A stretch of DNA of 64,000 nucleotides from Polaromonas sp. (GCA_030654695.1 JAURWY010000009.1:1-64000); one strand, 5' to 3'. Numbered from the stretch's first letter, positions 50,744 through 59,432 are shown. A program made the numbers and translations. The notes: a model not told the origin generated them from the letters alone.

Positions 50744-51709
50744 CTATTGCTTCTTAATGCGCGGAGCTTTCGCCTTTGGCGAAGCCTTGAAGCGCTCAGG
50801 CCCGACATCGGCCAGAAATCGAACGAAATCCAGAATCCCCGCATCCGCTTCGCCCGCCCGCGTTGCCACCATCATGCGGCGACGCGCCCAAGCATCAGCG
50901 AGAGGCCGGCTGACGAGCTTCATGGACTGCATGATCGGCCAGGCTGCCGCTTTCGGCAAGATGGCAATGCCCAGACCGGAAGCCACCAAATGGCAGACCG
51001 CGTCGAAGCTGCGCACCTGCATGCGCAGTTTCAAAGGCACGCCGGCAGCCTGCGCCGTTTGCTGCTGCCGCGTCAACATGGCTGCACCGGTGTTCAGGCC
51101 GATGTAGTCTGCCGCCAAGGTGTCCACAAAGTCGATGGCGCTGTGCGCCTTGGCCAAGGGATGCCGCGCTGGTAGCACCAGCACCAACTCGTCATGTGCA
51201 AAAAGCTGCATGTCGAGGCCATCAGCGTCCGGGCCGTCCACCAAAATACCAACATCCGCCCGGCCGTCTCGCAGGGATGCGACCACCACCTCCGACACCT
51301 GTTCCTCCAAGTCAATTCGGACCTGCGGCTTGGCGGCGCTGTAGGTGGCGAGCAGCGGCGGCAAAAACTGGCTGATGGCGGCGGTGCTGGCCCACAAACG
51401 AATATGCCGTGCCACACCTTGCTGCAAGTCGCTCAATTCAGCGCCCAGCAAGCCCATTTGCTGGAGCAAGACGAGCCCATGTTTGGCAAATATTTTGCCG
51501 GCTGGTGTGACTGTCAAGCCGCGCGCATGGCGCTCAAACAAAGGCCCGCCCAGCGCAGTTTCGAGGTCACGAATGCGCCGGCTCGCTGCGGCCAAAGCCA
51601 AATGCGAGTCGCGTGCTGCGGCGGTAAGGCTGCCGGTGCGTGCGCAGGCCACCGCCAGTTGGATCGACACCATGTCGAAGCGGGCTAGGTTGTAGGGATG
51701 GGTTGTCAC
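50744..51709 (-). CDS. LysR-family transcriptional regulator
   Basis: The 321-residue product has an N-terminal winged HTH (FDMVSIQLAVACARTGSLTAAARDSHLALAAASRR, split here across helices 1-3). A LysR substrate-binding domain follows, with a basic C-terminal tail. It lies 33 bp upstream of the CoA-transferase gene on the same strand, so it probably controls that gene and itself. The inducer is unknown. Confidence 0.9.
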   Translation of the reverse strand: MTTHPYNLARFDMVSIQLAVACARTGSLTAAARDSHLALAAASRRIRDLETALGGPLFERHARGLTVTPAGKIFAKHGLVLLQQMGLLGAELSDLQQGVARHIRLWASTAAISQFLPPLLATYSAAKPQVRIDLEEQVSEVVVASLRDGRADVGILVDGPDADGLDMQLFAHDELVLVLPARHPLAKAHSAIDFVDTLAADYIGLNTGAAMLTRQQQTAQAAGVPLKLRMQVRSFDAVCHLVASGLGIAILPKAAAWPIMQSMKLVSRPLADAWARRRMMVATRAGEADAGILDFVRFLADVGPERFKASPKAKAPRIKKQ

Positions 51710-51767
51710 AAAATCTCAGTTTGGGGCATTATCCCCGCCGCCTGCACCGGCCCAACACAACCCAATA

Positions 51768-51804
51768 CATAACGCTTGACGTTAATAATGCATATCGTTA
51801 TGCT
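51768..51804 (+). promoter_or_regulatory. higBA promoter with inverted repeat
   Basis: TTGACG (51776-51781) and TATGCT (51799-51804) are separated by 17 bp. A CATAACG (51768-51774) and CGTTATG (51796-51802) inverted repeat brackets the -35 and overlaps the -10, a fitting site for HigA autorepression. The start codon follows seven bases after the -10, so the transcript would be nearly leaderless. Confidence 0.6.
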
Positions 51805-51810
51805 TTGCCA

Positions 51811-52089
51811 ATGATTCGTTCTTTTGCCTGCAAAGATACCGAAGCACTTTCCCTCGGCAGACGCGTGAAGCGCTGGGTGAACATCGAGCGGGCAGCTTTG
51901 CGAAAGTTGGAGCAACTGCATGTTTCTGCACGGCTGGATGATCTTCGTGTCCCGCCAGGCAACCGGCTTGAATTGCTGAAGGGCAACCGCGCCGACCAAT
52001 ACAGCATCCGCATCAATGACCAATGGCGCGTTTGTTTTGTCTGGAAAGACGATGCAGCCTACGAGGTTGAGATCATTGACTACCACTGA
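51811..52089 (+). CDS. higB: HigB-type toxin, RelE superfamily
   Basis: The 92-residue toxin is read from ATG 51811, matching the family N-terminus MIRSFACKDTE. Conserved core features are RRLELL-type NRLELLKGNRADQYSIRINDQWRVCFVW and a terminal EIIDYH, with Arg and His candidates for ribosome-dependent mRNA cleavage. The order toxin-before-antitoxin is typical of higBA. Confidence 0.92.
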   Translation: MIRSFACKDTEALSLGRRVKRWVNIERAALRKLEQLHVSARLDDLRVPPGNRLELLKGNRADQYSIRINDQWRVCFVWKDDAAYEVEIIDYH

Positions 52090-52102
52090 AAGGAATATTG
52101 CT

Positions 52103-52441
52103 ATGTCTGAAGTCTTGCCCGTACATCCTGGCGAAATGCTGGAAGAAGAATTCCTCAAACCCATGGGCTTGAGCAAGTACCGTCTGGCCAAAGAGATTGC
52201 CGTTCCCGCCCCTCGGATTGGTGAAATTGTGGCGGGCAACCGCGCCATTACCGCAGACACCGATCTCCGGCTGTGCCGATTTTTTGGATTGAGTGACGGT
52301 TGGTGGCTGGCCCTGCAGGCACGCTATGACCTGGCCATTGCCCGAGAAAAAATAGCCGACAAACTGACGCATATTCATCGGTATGCGCCGCCAATAGCAC
52401 ACGTTTCACCGAGGCAAACTTCGTCGGTTTCTGCCGACTGA
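52103..52441 (+). CDS. higA: HigA-type antitoxin
   Basis: The 112-residue XRE-family antitoxin is read from ATG 52103 with AAAGGA upstream. The HigA signature is VHPGEMLEEEFLKPMGLSKYRLA, followed by the HTH (AVPAPRIGEIVAGNRAITADT) and the FFGLSDGWWLALQ helix. It neutralises HigB and probably binds the inverted repeat at 51768-51802. Confidence 0.94.
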   Translation: MSEVLPVHPGEMLEEEFLKPMGLSKYRLAKEIAVPAPRIGEIVAGNRAITADTDLRLCRFFGLSDGWWLALQARYDLAIAREKIADKLTHIHRYAPPIAHVSPRQTSSVSAD

Positions 52442-52529
52442 CGAAGATTATTTCGGATTCACACTGATACCATCAGCGGCAACATTTTTTCCTATTTTGA
52501 TGATGAGCGACCAGCCCACATGAGTCCCG

Positions 52530-53270
52530 ATGCCCAGCGTCCTTAGCCCTTCAGACCCGACCCCGATCCAGCTGGATCACGTGCGTCTGCTGCGCGGCAC
52601 AACGACAGTCTTTGACGGTTTGACGCTGCGGTTGAATGAGTCACGCATAGGTCTGATTGGCGACAACGGCGCGGGTAAAAGCAGCCTCTTCAGGCTGATT
52701 TGTGGGCTAGACAAACCGCAGTCTGGCAGCGTCACTGTCTGGGGTCACGATGCACAGAGCAAACCAGCCGAACGCGTTGGACTGGTCGGCATGATGTTCC
52801 AGAATCCGGACGATCAAATCATCTTCCCAACCGTAGAGGAAGAGCTCGCCTTGAGCCTCAGCACGAACGGGCTGTCCCGCAAGGTCAACTGCCTGCAAGC
52901 CCGTCAGGTGCTGACAGCACGCGGTTTGGGACATTGGGCTGAGCGGGCCATTGGCAGCCTCAGCCAAGGCCAAAGGCAACACGTTTGCTGGCTCGCCTTG
53001 ATGATGGCATCCCCCAAATCCGTGCTGCTGGACGAGCCCTTCTCAAGCCTAGATTTGCCGGGGCGAGCCATGCTCGACCTGGAAATTGCGAAGGCCAGCC
53101 AACAAGTCATTGTGTCGACCCATTTGCTCGACCACGTGCGGGGGTTTGAGCGCGTCATCTGGCTTGACAAAGGGCAAGTCCGCTCTGATAGCGACGGCGC
53201 CAGCGTTTGCGCAACCTATGAAGCCGATGTGGCGGTTCGCTGCCAGTCACCGTCCATGCGCATCGACTGA
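52530..53270 (+). CDS. bioM: Biotin ECF transporter ATPase BioM
   Basis: The 246-residue ABC ATPase of the CbiO/EcfA type has Walker A GDNGAGKSS (about residues 45-53), Q-loop MMFQNPDDQIIFPTV (ECF-type), signature LSQGQRQHVCWLALM, Walker B SVLLDEPFSSLDL and H-loop VIVSTHL. It energises the biotin S-component BioY with BioN. No BioR or BirA box was found in the 88 bp upstream. ATG 52530 has no obvious Shine-Dalgarno. Confidence 0.9.
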   Translation: MPSVLSPSDPTPIQLDHVRLLRGTTTVFDGLTLRLNESRIGLIGDNGAGKSSLFRLICGLDKPQSGSVTVWGHDAQSKPAERVGLVGMMFQNPDDQIIFPTVEEELALSLSTNGLSRKVNCLQARQVLTARGLGHWAERAIGSLSQGQRQHVCWLALMMASPKSVLLDEPFSSLDLPGRAMLDLEIAKASQQVIVSTHLLDHVRGFERVIWLDKGQVRSDSDGASVCATYEADVAVRCQSPSMRID

Positions 53271-53280
53271 GGGCCATCGT

Positions 53281-53874
53281 TTGGGAAGTTTTTACAGCGA
53301 CCATCGCACTTGGCTGCATGCGGTTTCAGCGCCTCTTAAGTTACTGCTGCTGGCCGTCTTTGGCACAGCTCTTTTTGTAATCAAAAGCGCCGCGGTGTTG
53401 CTCCCCTGTGCAGCGCTGTGCTTGCTGCTGTTTGCTTCACTGGGTCGGGCCACGCTGCCCGCGCGCAAACTGCTGATCATGGTTTTTTTGACTGGGCTGC
53501 TGATCACCGCATTTCATGCCTACCTGCAGCAACCGCTGCAGGGCGTGGTCAGCGCGCTGCGTTTGCTGAGCGCCTCACTGCTGGGACTTTCGCTGATGCT
53601 GACGACCCGCGCCAACGACTTGCTGGACGTGCTTGAAAGTCTGCTTTCACCGCTCAACCGTTTTGGCATCCGGTCAAATGGGTTAGCCTTACAGGTTGCG
53701 TTGATGCTACGTTTCACCGAGCATTTTTTCATTCAATGGAAACGTCTTGATGACGCTCACCGCGTGCGCACCGGAAAATCGGGTGGCCTCAAACTGTTGG
53801 CGCCCTTGACCATCCGCATGCTGACCTCGGCTCAGCGTGTGGCCGATGCGCTTGAGTTGCGAGTTCCTCCTTAA
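53281..53874 (+). CDS. bioN: Biotin ECF transporter transmembrane component BioN
   Basis: The T-component has about 197 residues, with hydrophobic helices around LKLLLLAVFGTALFVI, LLPCAALCLLLFASL, LLIMVFLTGLLITAF and later, and the Ala-Arg coupling region near the C-terminus (DDAHRVRTGKSGG, ADALELR). The TTG at 53281 is chosen because family members begin close to this point and GAGGG lies just upstream; an earlier start would overlap bioM. Confidence 0.8.
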   Translation: MGSFYSDHRTWLHAVSAPLKLLLLAVFGTALFVIKSAAVLLPCAALCLLLFASLGRATLPARKLLIMVFLTGLLITAFHAYLQQPLQGVVSALRLLSASLLGLSLMLTTRANDLLDVLESLLSPLNRFGIRSNGLALQVALMLRFTEHFFIQWKRLDDAHRVRTGKSGGLKLLAPLTIRMLTSAQRVADALELRVPP

Positions 53875-53913
53875 ATCACCCTGAATCACTCTGACCGACT
53901 GACACCTTTCAAT

Positions 53914-54495
53914 ATGACCTCTTCTCGCTCCAGCGGACTCGCCTACGTTTCACTTTTCGCCGCTTTGGTGGCCGTCTTTGGCCTGATCCCCAAGATTGAT
54001 TTGCCTTTGGGCGTGCCCATCACACTGCAAACACTGGGCGTCATGCTGGCCGGGTGCATGCTCGGCCCCAAAAGAGCACTGCAAGCGTTGCTGTTGTTTC
54101 TGGCCGTCGTCGCCGTGGGTTTGCCCTTGCTGTCGGGTGGTCGCGGCGGCTTGGGCGTGTTCGTCGCGCCGTCCAGCGGCTACTTGATCGGCTTTCCCAT
54201 CGGCGCTGTGGCCACGGGTTTGTTGATGGCGTTGTTACCCGTCAACTCGCCGCGCAGCGCGGCTGTCAGCGCTTTTGTCGCCTCGGCTGTTGGTGGCGTC
54301 CTCATGATCCACCTGTGCGGAGTGATCGGCTTGGTCATGCTGGCCAACTTGAGTTGGACGCAAGCCTTTTGGGGCACGTTGGTCTTTGTGCCGGGCGACT
54401 TGATCAAATGCGCCTTGTGCGCCATCGTGGTTCACTCGGTGGCTCGCGGTCTGCCGGATTGGCGCTTTGGTGGCCGAGCCTTTCAGTCCCTCTGA
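53914..54495 (+). CDS. bioY: Biotin transporter substrate-binding S-component BioY
   Basis: The 193-residue membrane protein has about six helices and BioY motifs KIDLPLGVPITLQTLGVMLAG (N-terminal) and the G-rich GGRGGLGVFVAPSSGYLIGFP segment. It binds biotin with high affinity. The C-terminal FVPGDLIKCALCAIV with the conserved Asp-x-x-Lys fits the family. Its end overlaps the ligase gene. Confidence 0.95.
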   Translation: MTSSRSSGLAYVSLFAALVAVFGLIPKIDLPLGVPITLQTLGVMLAGCMLGPKRALQALLLFLAVVAVGLPLLSGGRGGLGVFVAPSSGYLIGFPIGAVATGLLMALLPVNSPRSAAVSAFVASAVGGVLMIHLCGVIGLVMLANLSWTQAFWGTLVFVPGDLIKCALCAIVVHSVARGLPDWRFGGRAFQSL

Positions 54496-55969
54496 GCCGC
54501 TGACCGATCTGGTCCATGCGCCGCTGGCGCACTGGGCCCGTGTGCGCGGTGATGCCGTGGCGATCAGCCATGGCTCCAGCGACGGCAGCAGCCATCTGAC
54601 CTTTGCTGAGCTGAATGCGGCGGTGCAGCAACGGTCGGCAGTCTTGACTCAGTCGCAAGCACCAGCCACGGTTCTGGTGGAAGACAGCGCGACCACCATC
54701 CATCAGCTGATTGAATTTTTGGCCGTCATCAGCAGTGGCCGTTGCGCCGCCATGGCAGACCCCGATTGGCCTGCCGCCTTGCGCGAAACGATGCGCGAAC
54801 AAATCGGCCTGCTGCCTTCTACGATGTCGGCGCTGCAAGCCACCTCACCTTTTTACATCGGCTTCACGTCTGGCAGCACGGGCTTGCCCAAAGGTTTTAG
54901 GCGTCACCACCGGTCGTGGACCGAGAGTTTTCGGATTTGCGTCGACACCTTCGGGCCGGCCGCTGCCAGCGGCATCTTGTCGCCCGGACGCAGCTCGCAC
55001 TCCTTGTTTTTGTTCGGCATGTTGCTGGGCCTTTGGACAGGTGCGGGCGTGGTGGTTCAAGAACAATTTTCTGCGTCACGCGCCTTGGACACCTTGCGAC
55101 AAGGCCACACGCCGTGCCTGATCGCGGTGCCAAGCCAGCTGATCTTGATGATTGAATGGGCGGCTCGACATGCCGCCGCCCCGATTGAGGCCACTCGCTT
55201 GATCATGATCAGCGGCGCACGCTGGGCCCGCCACCGAACCGCCGAGCTGCAAGCGCTGTTTCCCCAAGCCCGCATCATCGAGTTTTACGGTGCCTCAGAA
55301 ACCAGCTTTGTTGCTTGGATGGACGCTGACGTGAACGCACCGCCGCAGCTTGTCGGCAAGCCCTTTGCCAACGTCGAGATCGACATTCGAGACGCCTCAG
55401 TGCCCGACGGTTCGGGCTTGATATTTGTCCGCAGCCCCATGCTCTTCATGGACTACATGGGGGCCCAAACAAGCGACATGGCAGACGCCACGGCGGCCAT
55501 CCGCGACGGCGACTGGCTGTCGGTGCGGGACATGGGCCACCTAGACGCGCAAGGTCGGCTGTGCCTGGCCGGACGGCAAAACCGAATGATCACCACGCAA
55601 GGAAAAAACCTGTTTCCGGAGGAGGTAGAGTCGGTCTTGGGTGCGCACCCCGGTATCGCCAAAGCCTCCGTTCAGGGCGTGGCTGATGCCTTGCGCGGCA
55701 TGAAGGTCGTCGCTGTTGTGCAACTGGACCCGGCGTGTGCCGGTGAGCTGCATGCCGCTGAACTCTCCGCTTGGTGTCGCGCCCCACTCGAAGCGTATAA
55801 AGCGCCGAAGCGCTACTTTGTCTGTGATGACTGGCCGCAGACGGCCAGCGGTAAGACGGATCACGCCGCGCTGGCACTGCGCTTGCAAAACCATCTCAAC
55901 GACAAAGAGAACAACCTCTCCACCCCAGACACGCCATGCCGACTCCAACTGCTTTACCCGTTGCTTTGA
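54470..55969 (+). CDS. Acyl-CoA ligase linked to bioY (YhfT-like)
   Basis: The product is an AMP-forming synthetase of about 499 residues. The start is probably GTG 54470 inside the 3' end of bioY; a TTG at 54467 is also possible. Motifs are FTSGSTGLPKGF (P-loop), EFYGASETS, the RDMGHLDAQGRLCLAGR hinge region and the catalytic lysine in TASGKTDHA. Position next to bioY and before a thiolase mirrors Bacillus yhfU-yhfT-yhfS, which comparative genomics placed in the biotin regulon. It may activate a fatty or dicarboxylic acid toward a pimeloyl precursor, but the substrate is unknown. Confidence 0.85.
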   Translation: MAEPFSPSEPLTDLVHAPLAHWARVRGDAVAISHGSSDGSSHLTFAELNAAVQQRSAVLTQSQAPATVLVEDSATTIHQLIEFLAVISSGRCAAMADPDWPAALRETMREQIGLLPSTMSALQATSPFYIGFTSGSTGLPKGFRRHHRSWTESFRICVDTFGPAAASGILSPGRSSHSLFLFGMLLGLWTGAGVVVQEQFSASRALDTLRQGHTPCLIAVPSQLILMIEWAARHAAAPIEATRLIMISGARWARHRTAELQALFPQARIIEFYGASETSFVAWMDADVNAPPQLVGKPFANVEIDIRDASVPDGSGLIFVRSPMLFMDYMGAQTSDMADATAAIRDGDWLSVRDMGHLDAQGRLCLAGRQNRMITTQGKNLFPEEVESVLGAHPGIAKASVQGVADALRGMKVVAVVQLDPACAGELHAAELSAWCRAPLEAYKAPKRYFVCDDWPQTASGKTDHAALALRLQNHLNDKENNLSTPDTPCRLQLLYPLL

Positions 55970-57120
55970 TCGCAGGCTGGGCGCGCAGCGCTGTCGCCCC
56001 GCACGGCGGCGCTTTTGGTGCGCTGCAAGCACACGACATCGCCGCGCCTGTGATTCAAGCCTTGCTGATGCGCGCCGGTATCGCGCCTGAAAAAGTGGAT
56101 GCCGTGGTCGTCGGCAATGCCTTGGCTGCGGGCGGAAATCCGGCGCGTCTTGTGGCGCTAGCGGCCGGCTTGCCAGACGCATGCGCTGCCTTTTCAATCG
56201 ACACGCAATGTTGCTCGGGTCTGGATGCAGTGTCGATGGCGGTTGGGTTGATTGCCTCGGGTCAAGCATCGGTTGTCATCGCCGGTGGAGTTGAGGCCTG
56301 GAGTCGGTCGCCCATCCGGCAACATCGCCCCTTGCGTGATGGCGATGCCCCTGTGGCCTATGAGCGGCCCGCGTTTGCGCCTGAACCGGCCCGTGACCCG
56401 GACATGCTGGCGTCTGCCGCCCGCTATGCCGCAACACACGGCTGGACGCGCGCAACGCAAGACGCCTATGCGGTGCAAAGTCATGAACGCGCCTTGGCGC
56501 ATCAAGCCGTGTTGGCCGATGAAATCGTCAGCATCAACGACTTGGCACACGACCCGTATCCACGGCGCATCAACGCCGCACTGGCCGCACGCATGCCCGC
56601 TGCGGCGAAGTATGAGGAAACTAAGTGCGATGGCGCTGACCATCTGGACTGCTCGCTCAGCGCCTTGAGTATTTCAGCCAAAGCCGATGGCGCGGCCTTC
56701 GTGCTGCTGGCCAGCCCAGAGGCTTGCCAAGCGCTGGGGTTGAAGCCCCAAGCCGCATGGGTCGCCTCAGTCTCAGTAGGCTGCCCGCCGGAAACGCCCT
56801 TGCTTGCAGCAGAGGTGGCAGCGCGTACCGTGCTGTCAAAGGCCGTTTTAGCTTCTGCCGATGCGCTGGCGGTGATTGAGCTGCACGATGCTTTTGCCGT
56901 GCAAGGCTTGAGCTTTTGCCAAGCACTGCACATCGACCCTCTGCAGGTGAACCGGGGTGGTGGCGGTTTGGCGCGTGGCCACCCGATTGGTGCGTCTGCT
57001 GCGGTTGCGCTGGTGCGCGTGCTAGCTGAGTTGAGCCATGAGAAGCCATTGGCGTTCGGGCTGACCGCTGTTGCGGGTGCCGGCGGTCTGGGTGCAGCCG
57101 CCATTTTTCAGCGGCTCTAA
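55936..57120 (+). CDS. Thiolase-family protein, second cysteine absent (YhfS-like)
   Basis: The 394-residue thiolase fold has nucleophile Cys93 (TQCCSGLDA) and the GGGLARGHPIGASAA motif with the active-site histidine. The C-terminal CxG motif that normally supplies the second cysteine reads GLTAVAGAGGLGA, so that position is Ala380. This change may impair thiolytic cleavage/condensation or shift the reaction, as in some non-canonical thiolases. It overlaps the ligase gene by 34 bp, so the two are co-translated. Confidence 0.85.
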   Translation: MPTPTALPVALIAGWARSAVAPHGGAFGALQAHDIAAPVIQALLMRAGIAPEKVDAVVVGNALAAGGNPARLVALAAGLPDACAAFSIDTQCCSGLDAVSMAVGLIASGQASVVIAGGVEAWSRSPIRQHRPLRDGDAPVAYERPAFAPEPARDPDMLASAARYAATHGWTRATQDAYAVQSHERALAHQAVLADEIVSINDLAHDPYPRRINAALAARMPAAAKYEETKCDGADHLDCSLSALSISAKADGAAFVLLASPEACQALGLKPQAAWVASVSVGCPPETPLLAAEVAARTVLSKAVLASADALAVIELHDAFAVQGLSFCQALHIDPLQVNRGGGGLARGHPIGASAAVALVRVLAELSHEKPLAFGLTAVAGAGGLGAAAIFQRL

Positions 57121-57124
57121 ACCG

Positions 57125-57838
57125 CTACTCAATCACCCGAAAATACTGCTCCAGCGCGCAGCGCTCCGTCACTGTTTGATTCACCGCAGCGTCTGCGTCG
57201 GCATAACCGAGGGCGATGCCGCAGACGATTTTTGAGTTCTCGTCCAAGCCCAAGTTCCGGCGAATCAGCCCCGGATAAGATGCCATGGCGCCAATGGCGC
57301 AAGTGGCCAAGCCATGTGACTGGGCAGCCAGCATCAAGCCGTACAGCGTCATGCCGAAGTCCATGTAACCACCGCTGCCGAAATCACCGTTGATGGTGGC
57401 GATCAAGGCCACGGGGGCATCAAAAAAGCGAAAGTTCTGCTCAAACTGCAGATCCCGACCGGCCCGGTCTTCTTGGGCAATGCCGATGGAGCCGTATAAG
57501 GCTTTCGCAGCCGCCACTTGACGACGCCGGAGCGACATCGGCAGAGGCGTGGGAAAGTAACTGTAGTCTTCGGGCTCTTGGGCGCCACTGCGCCAGCCTT
57601 CGGTCAGGTCGGCCGTCAGCCGCTGCCGGGCTTCACCGACTACCGAGATGAGTGAACCCGGCTGCAGGTTGGCTCCGCTGGGTGCTTGGCGGGCCAGCGT
57701 TAAAACATCTTGCAACAAACTGTCAGCCACAGGCTTGGTTTGGTACGCCCGGATTGAACGACGCTGAGCTATGAGGCTAGCGAACGAATCAGCGTGAGTA
57801 GAAAGGGAAGAAGAAGATTTGGCCACAACGGATTTCAA
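57125..57838 (-). CDS. Nitroreductase-family oxidoreductase
   Basis: The 237-residue flavoprotein has the family motifs RRSIRAYQTKPV (FMN-binding N-terminus), ARQAPSGANLQPG, and GLMLAAQSHGLATCAIGAM. It uses NAD(P)H to reduce nitro or quinone compounds. The frame begins at TTG 57838 inside a 20-bp hairpin; GTG 57826 is an alternative, so the start is uncertain. It converges with the thiolase gene with four bases between stops. Confidence 0.87.
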   Translation of the reverse strand: MKSVVAKSSSSLSTHADSFASLIAQRRSIRAYQTKPVADSLLQDVLTLARQAPSGANLQPGSLISVVGEARQRLTADLTEGWRSGAQEPEDYSYFPTPLPMSLRRRQVAAAKALYGSIGIAQEDRAGRDLQFEQNFRFFDAPVALIATINGDFGSGGYMDFGMTLYGLMLAAQSHGLATCAIGAMASYPGLIRRNLGLDENSKIVCGIALGYADADAAVNQTVTERCALEQYFRVIE

Positions 57839-57878
57839 AATAGAAGACCGCCAGCAAATGCTGGCGGTCTTCTATTTT
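57837..57878 (-). terminator. 20-bp perfect hairpin overlapping the nitroreductase start
   Basis: A 20-bp arm (57837-57856, AAAATAG.. to ..CCAGCA) pairs with its exact complement (57859-57878) around a two-base loop. On the minus strand it is followed by T residues, so it can terminate the DUF3014 gene (stop at 57891). It also covers the region where the nitroreductase ribosome-binding site should lie. Confidence 0.75.
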
Positions 57879-57890
57879 ACGGAGGCCATG

Positions 57891-58766
57891 TCAGCGGGCC
57901 TGCGTTGACCTTTTCAATATTTCTTGGCGCACCGCCGAGAGCCGAGCCTTGAGCCGATTTTGATTCACTGAGCCGACGCGCAACATGATCTTCTGCCCAG
58001 CCGACAAAGTCTCCAGTGCTGGGTCAGCGAACTCATAGCGCACCCAAGGGCGCAGCGATGGAATAGGCCCCTTGACTTCTGTCAGCTGCACGGCCATCAC
58101 TTGAGGTGCAATCGGTGTGGCGAGCAGATGGTTGATCACCTGCAGCAGCCGGTCATTGAACTGTCGATTTGGAAAACCGAGCTCACCATAGGTTTTTTGC
58201 AGCACGGGATACATGCGCACATACACATCAACAGCTTGCGGGATATTGATGCTTTCCAGCAGCAGCACCAGCGGTGTGTACCGCAGACCGTTGTCAGAGC
58301 TGACAATGGTTGCACCGTCATGCGTCTGCACCGTGAAACGCCCATCCGTCGGACCGATCGGCCACGCCACTGGCGGTGCATGCGTACGACCAAGATTGTC
58401 TACCGTCGCAACAAATTTTCGAGGAAAGTCGTCTAGCTGAAAAAATGTCAAAGCTGCTTTTTTACCCAGAAAATCTGTCAAGGTAGAACTGACTTGATCA
58501 GCTCCCAGCGGCAGAGCCGCAACCGGTACCTCGACGGGTTGCAACTCAGTGAAATCCGCTGGTGCAGAAGCCGCGGCCAAAGCAGGTAGCGCAGGCGCAT
58601 TCAGCGCACCGTTTTCTGAAGCCGTCATTTCGGTCATTGGCAAAACATCTGGGTTTGCGGTCAGCGGCGCTTTAGGTCCGGCCATCAACCACCAGATAAC
58701 AGCAATAGCCACGCCAGCTGAAACGACAGCAATCGGCAGTAAAAAAGTTTTTTGTGTGTATTTCAA
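57891..58766 (-). CDS. DUF3014 membrane-anchored protein
   Basis: The 291-residue product has one N-terminal transmembrane segment (LLPIAVVSAGVAIAVIWWLM), a low-complexity Ala/Pro linker and a periplasmic domain with the DUF3014 signature LDDFPRKFVATVDNLGR and PVAWPIGP. The function is unknown. It lies between an SH3-domain protein and the nitroreductase; no Shine-Dalgarno-supported alternative start was seen. Confidence 0.8.
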   Translation of the reverse strand: MKYTQKTFLLPIAVVSAGVAIAVIWWLMAGPKAPLTANPDVLPMTEMTASENGALNAPALPALAAASAPADFTELQPVEVPVAALPLGADQVSSTLTDFLGKKAALTFFQLDDFPRKFVATVDNLGRTHAPPVAWPIGPTDGRFTVQTHDGATIVSSDNGLRYTPLVLLLESINIPQAVDVYVRMYPVLQKTYGELGFPNRQFNDRLLQVINHLLATPIAPQVMAVQLTEVKGPIPSLRPWVRYEFADPALETLSAGQKIMLRVGSVNQNRLKARLSAVRQEILKRSTQAR

Positions 58767-58802
58767 TGCAAACTCTTTATAAAAATAAAGCGCAGGGAGG
58801 CC

Positions 58803-59273
58803 TCACCAGCCCCACAACAAACCGCGCGAAACCCAGCCCTTGGAACCGCTCTCCCGCTGCACCCTGACCCAATTGCTACGGTGTTCCAAGGTTCGCAGCA
58901 GCTCACCATATTGAACTTTGCCCAAAATACGACTGTTGGTACTGGGTGCACTGCGTACATTCGCAATATTCGACTTCACAACCAAGTGCGCTTTCTTGTC
59001 AACCATGGGGCGATATATCCATCCCTTGTCGTTCTCAAAATCCCGGACTTTCAGCCATTGACCTTTGCGACTGGTGACCTCCAATGGATAGCCTTTGCCG
59101 AGTTCAAACAGAACGGGGGCATTGGTGCTGGCGCTCGCTCGGAGATTGACCACCGTGCGACCAACGCTGACCATTTCTCTGGCAGATGCGACCTGCGCAA
59201 ACATAAATAGGGACAAGGCCGCGAGCAAAACTCGAGTGCAATTCAGAGTGGATGACCAAGGAGTGGTGTGCAT
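58803..59273 (-). CDS. Exported protein with two bacterial SH3 domains
   Basis: The 156-residue product has a signal peptide (VLLAALSLFMFAQVASA) and two tandem SH3-like repeats. The first has VNLRASASTNAPVLFELGKG and GQWLKVRD; the second has ANVRSAPSTNSRILGKVQYG and SNWVRVQRESGSKGWV. Such modules bind peptidoglycan or mediate periplasmic interactions. It lies upstream of the DUF3014 gene on the same strand. The 160 bp upstream to the IS scar contain nothing recognised. Confidence 0.85.
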   Translation of the reverse strand: MHTTPWSSTLNCTRVLLAALSLFMFAQVASAREMVSVGRTVVNLRASASTNAPVLFELGKGYPLEVTSRKGQWLKVRDFENDKGWIYRPMVDKKAHLVVKSNIANVRSAPSTNSRILGKVQYGELLRTLEHRSNWVRVQRESGSKGWVSRGLLWGW

Positions 59274-59432
59274 AGATTGAAAGTGGAACGCAGACGATGC
59301 GTTGTTGAAGACCAGTAAATAGCACTTAAGTCTATTACCTAAACCTTGTTCAAGGTGTTAAAGAATATTTTTAACCTTTTGTGAGCAATTCAAGGCTGGA
59401 CTAGGAAACTCATTTTGGCATTCCCCCAAACC

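Noticed and set aside
52442-52529. BirA or BioR box upstream of bioM
   Set aside because: No TTGTAAACC-type dyad and no TTATMKATAA-type site can be found, so biotin control is not supported by sequence here.
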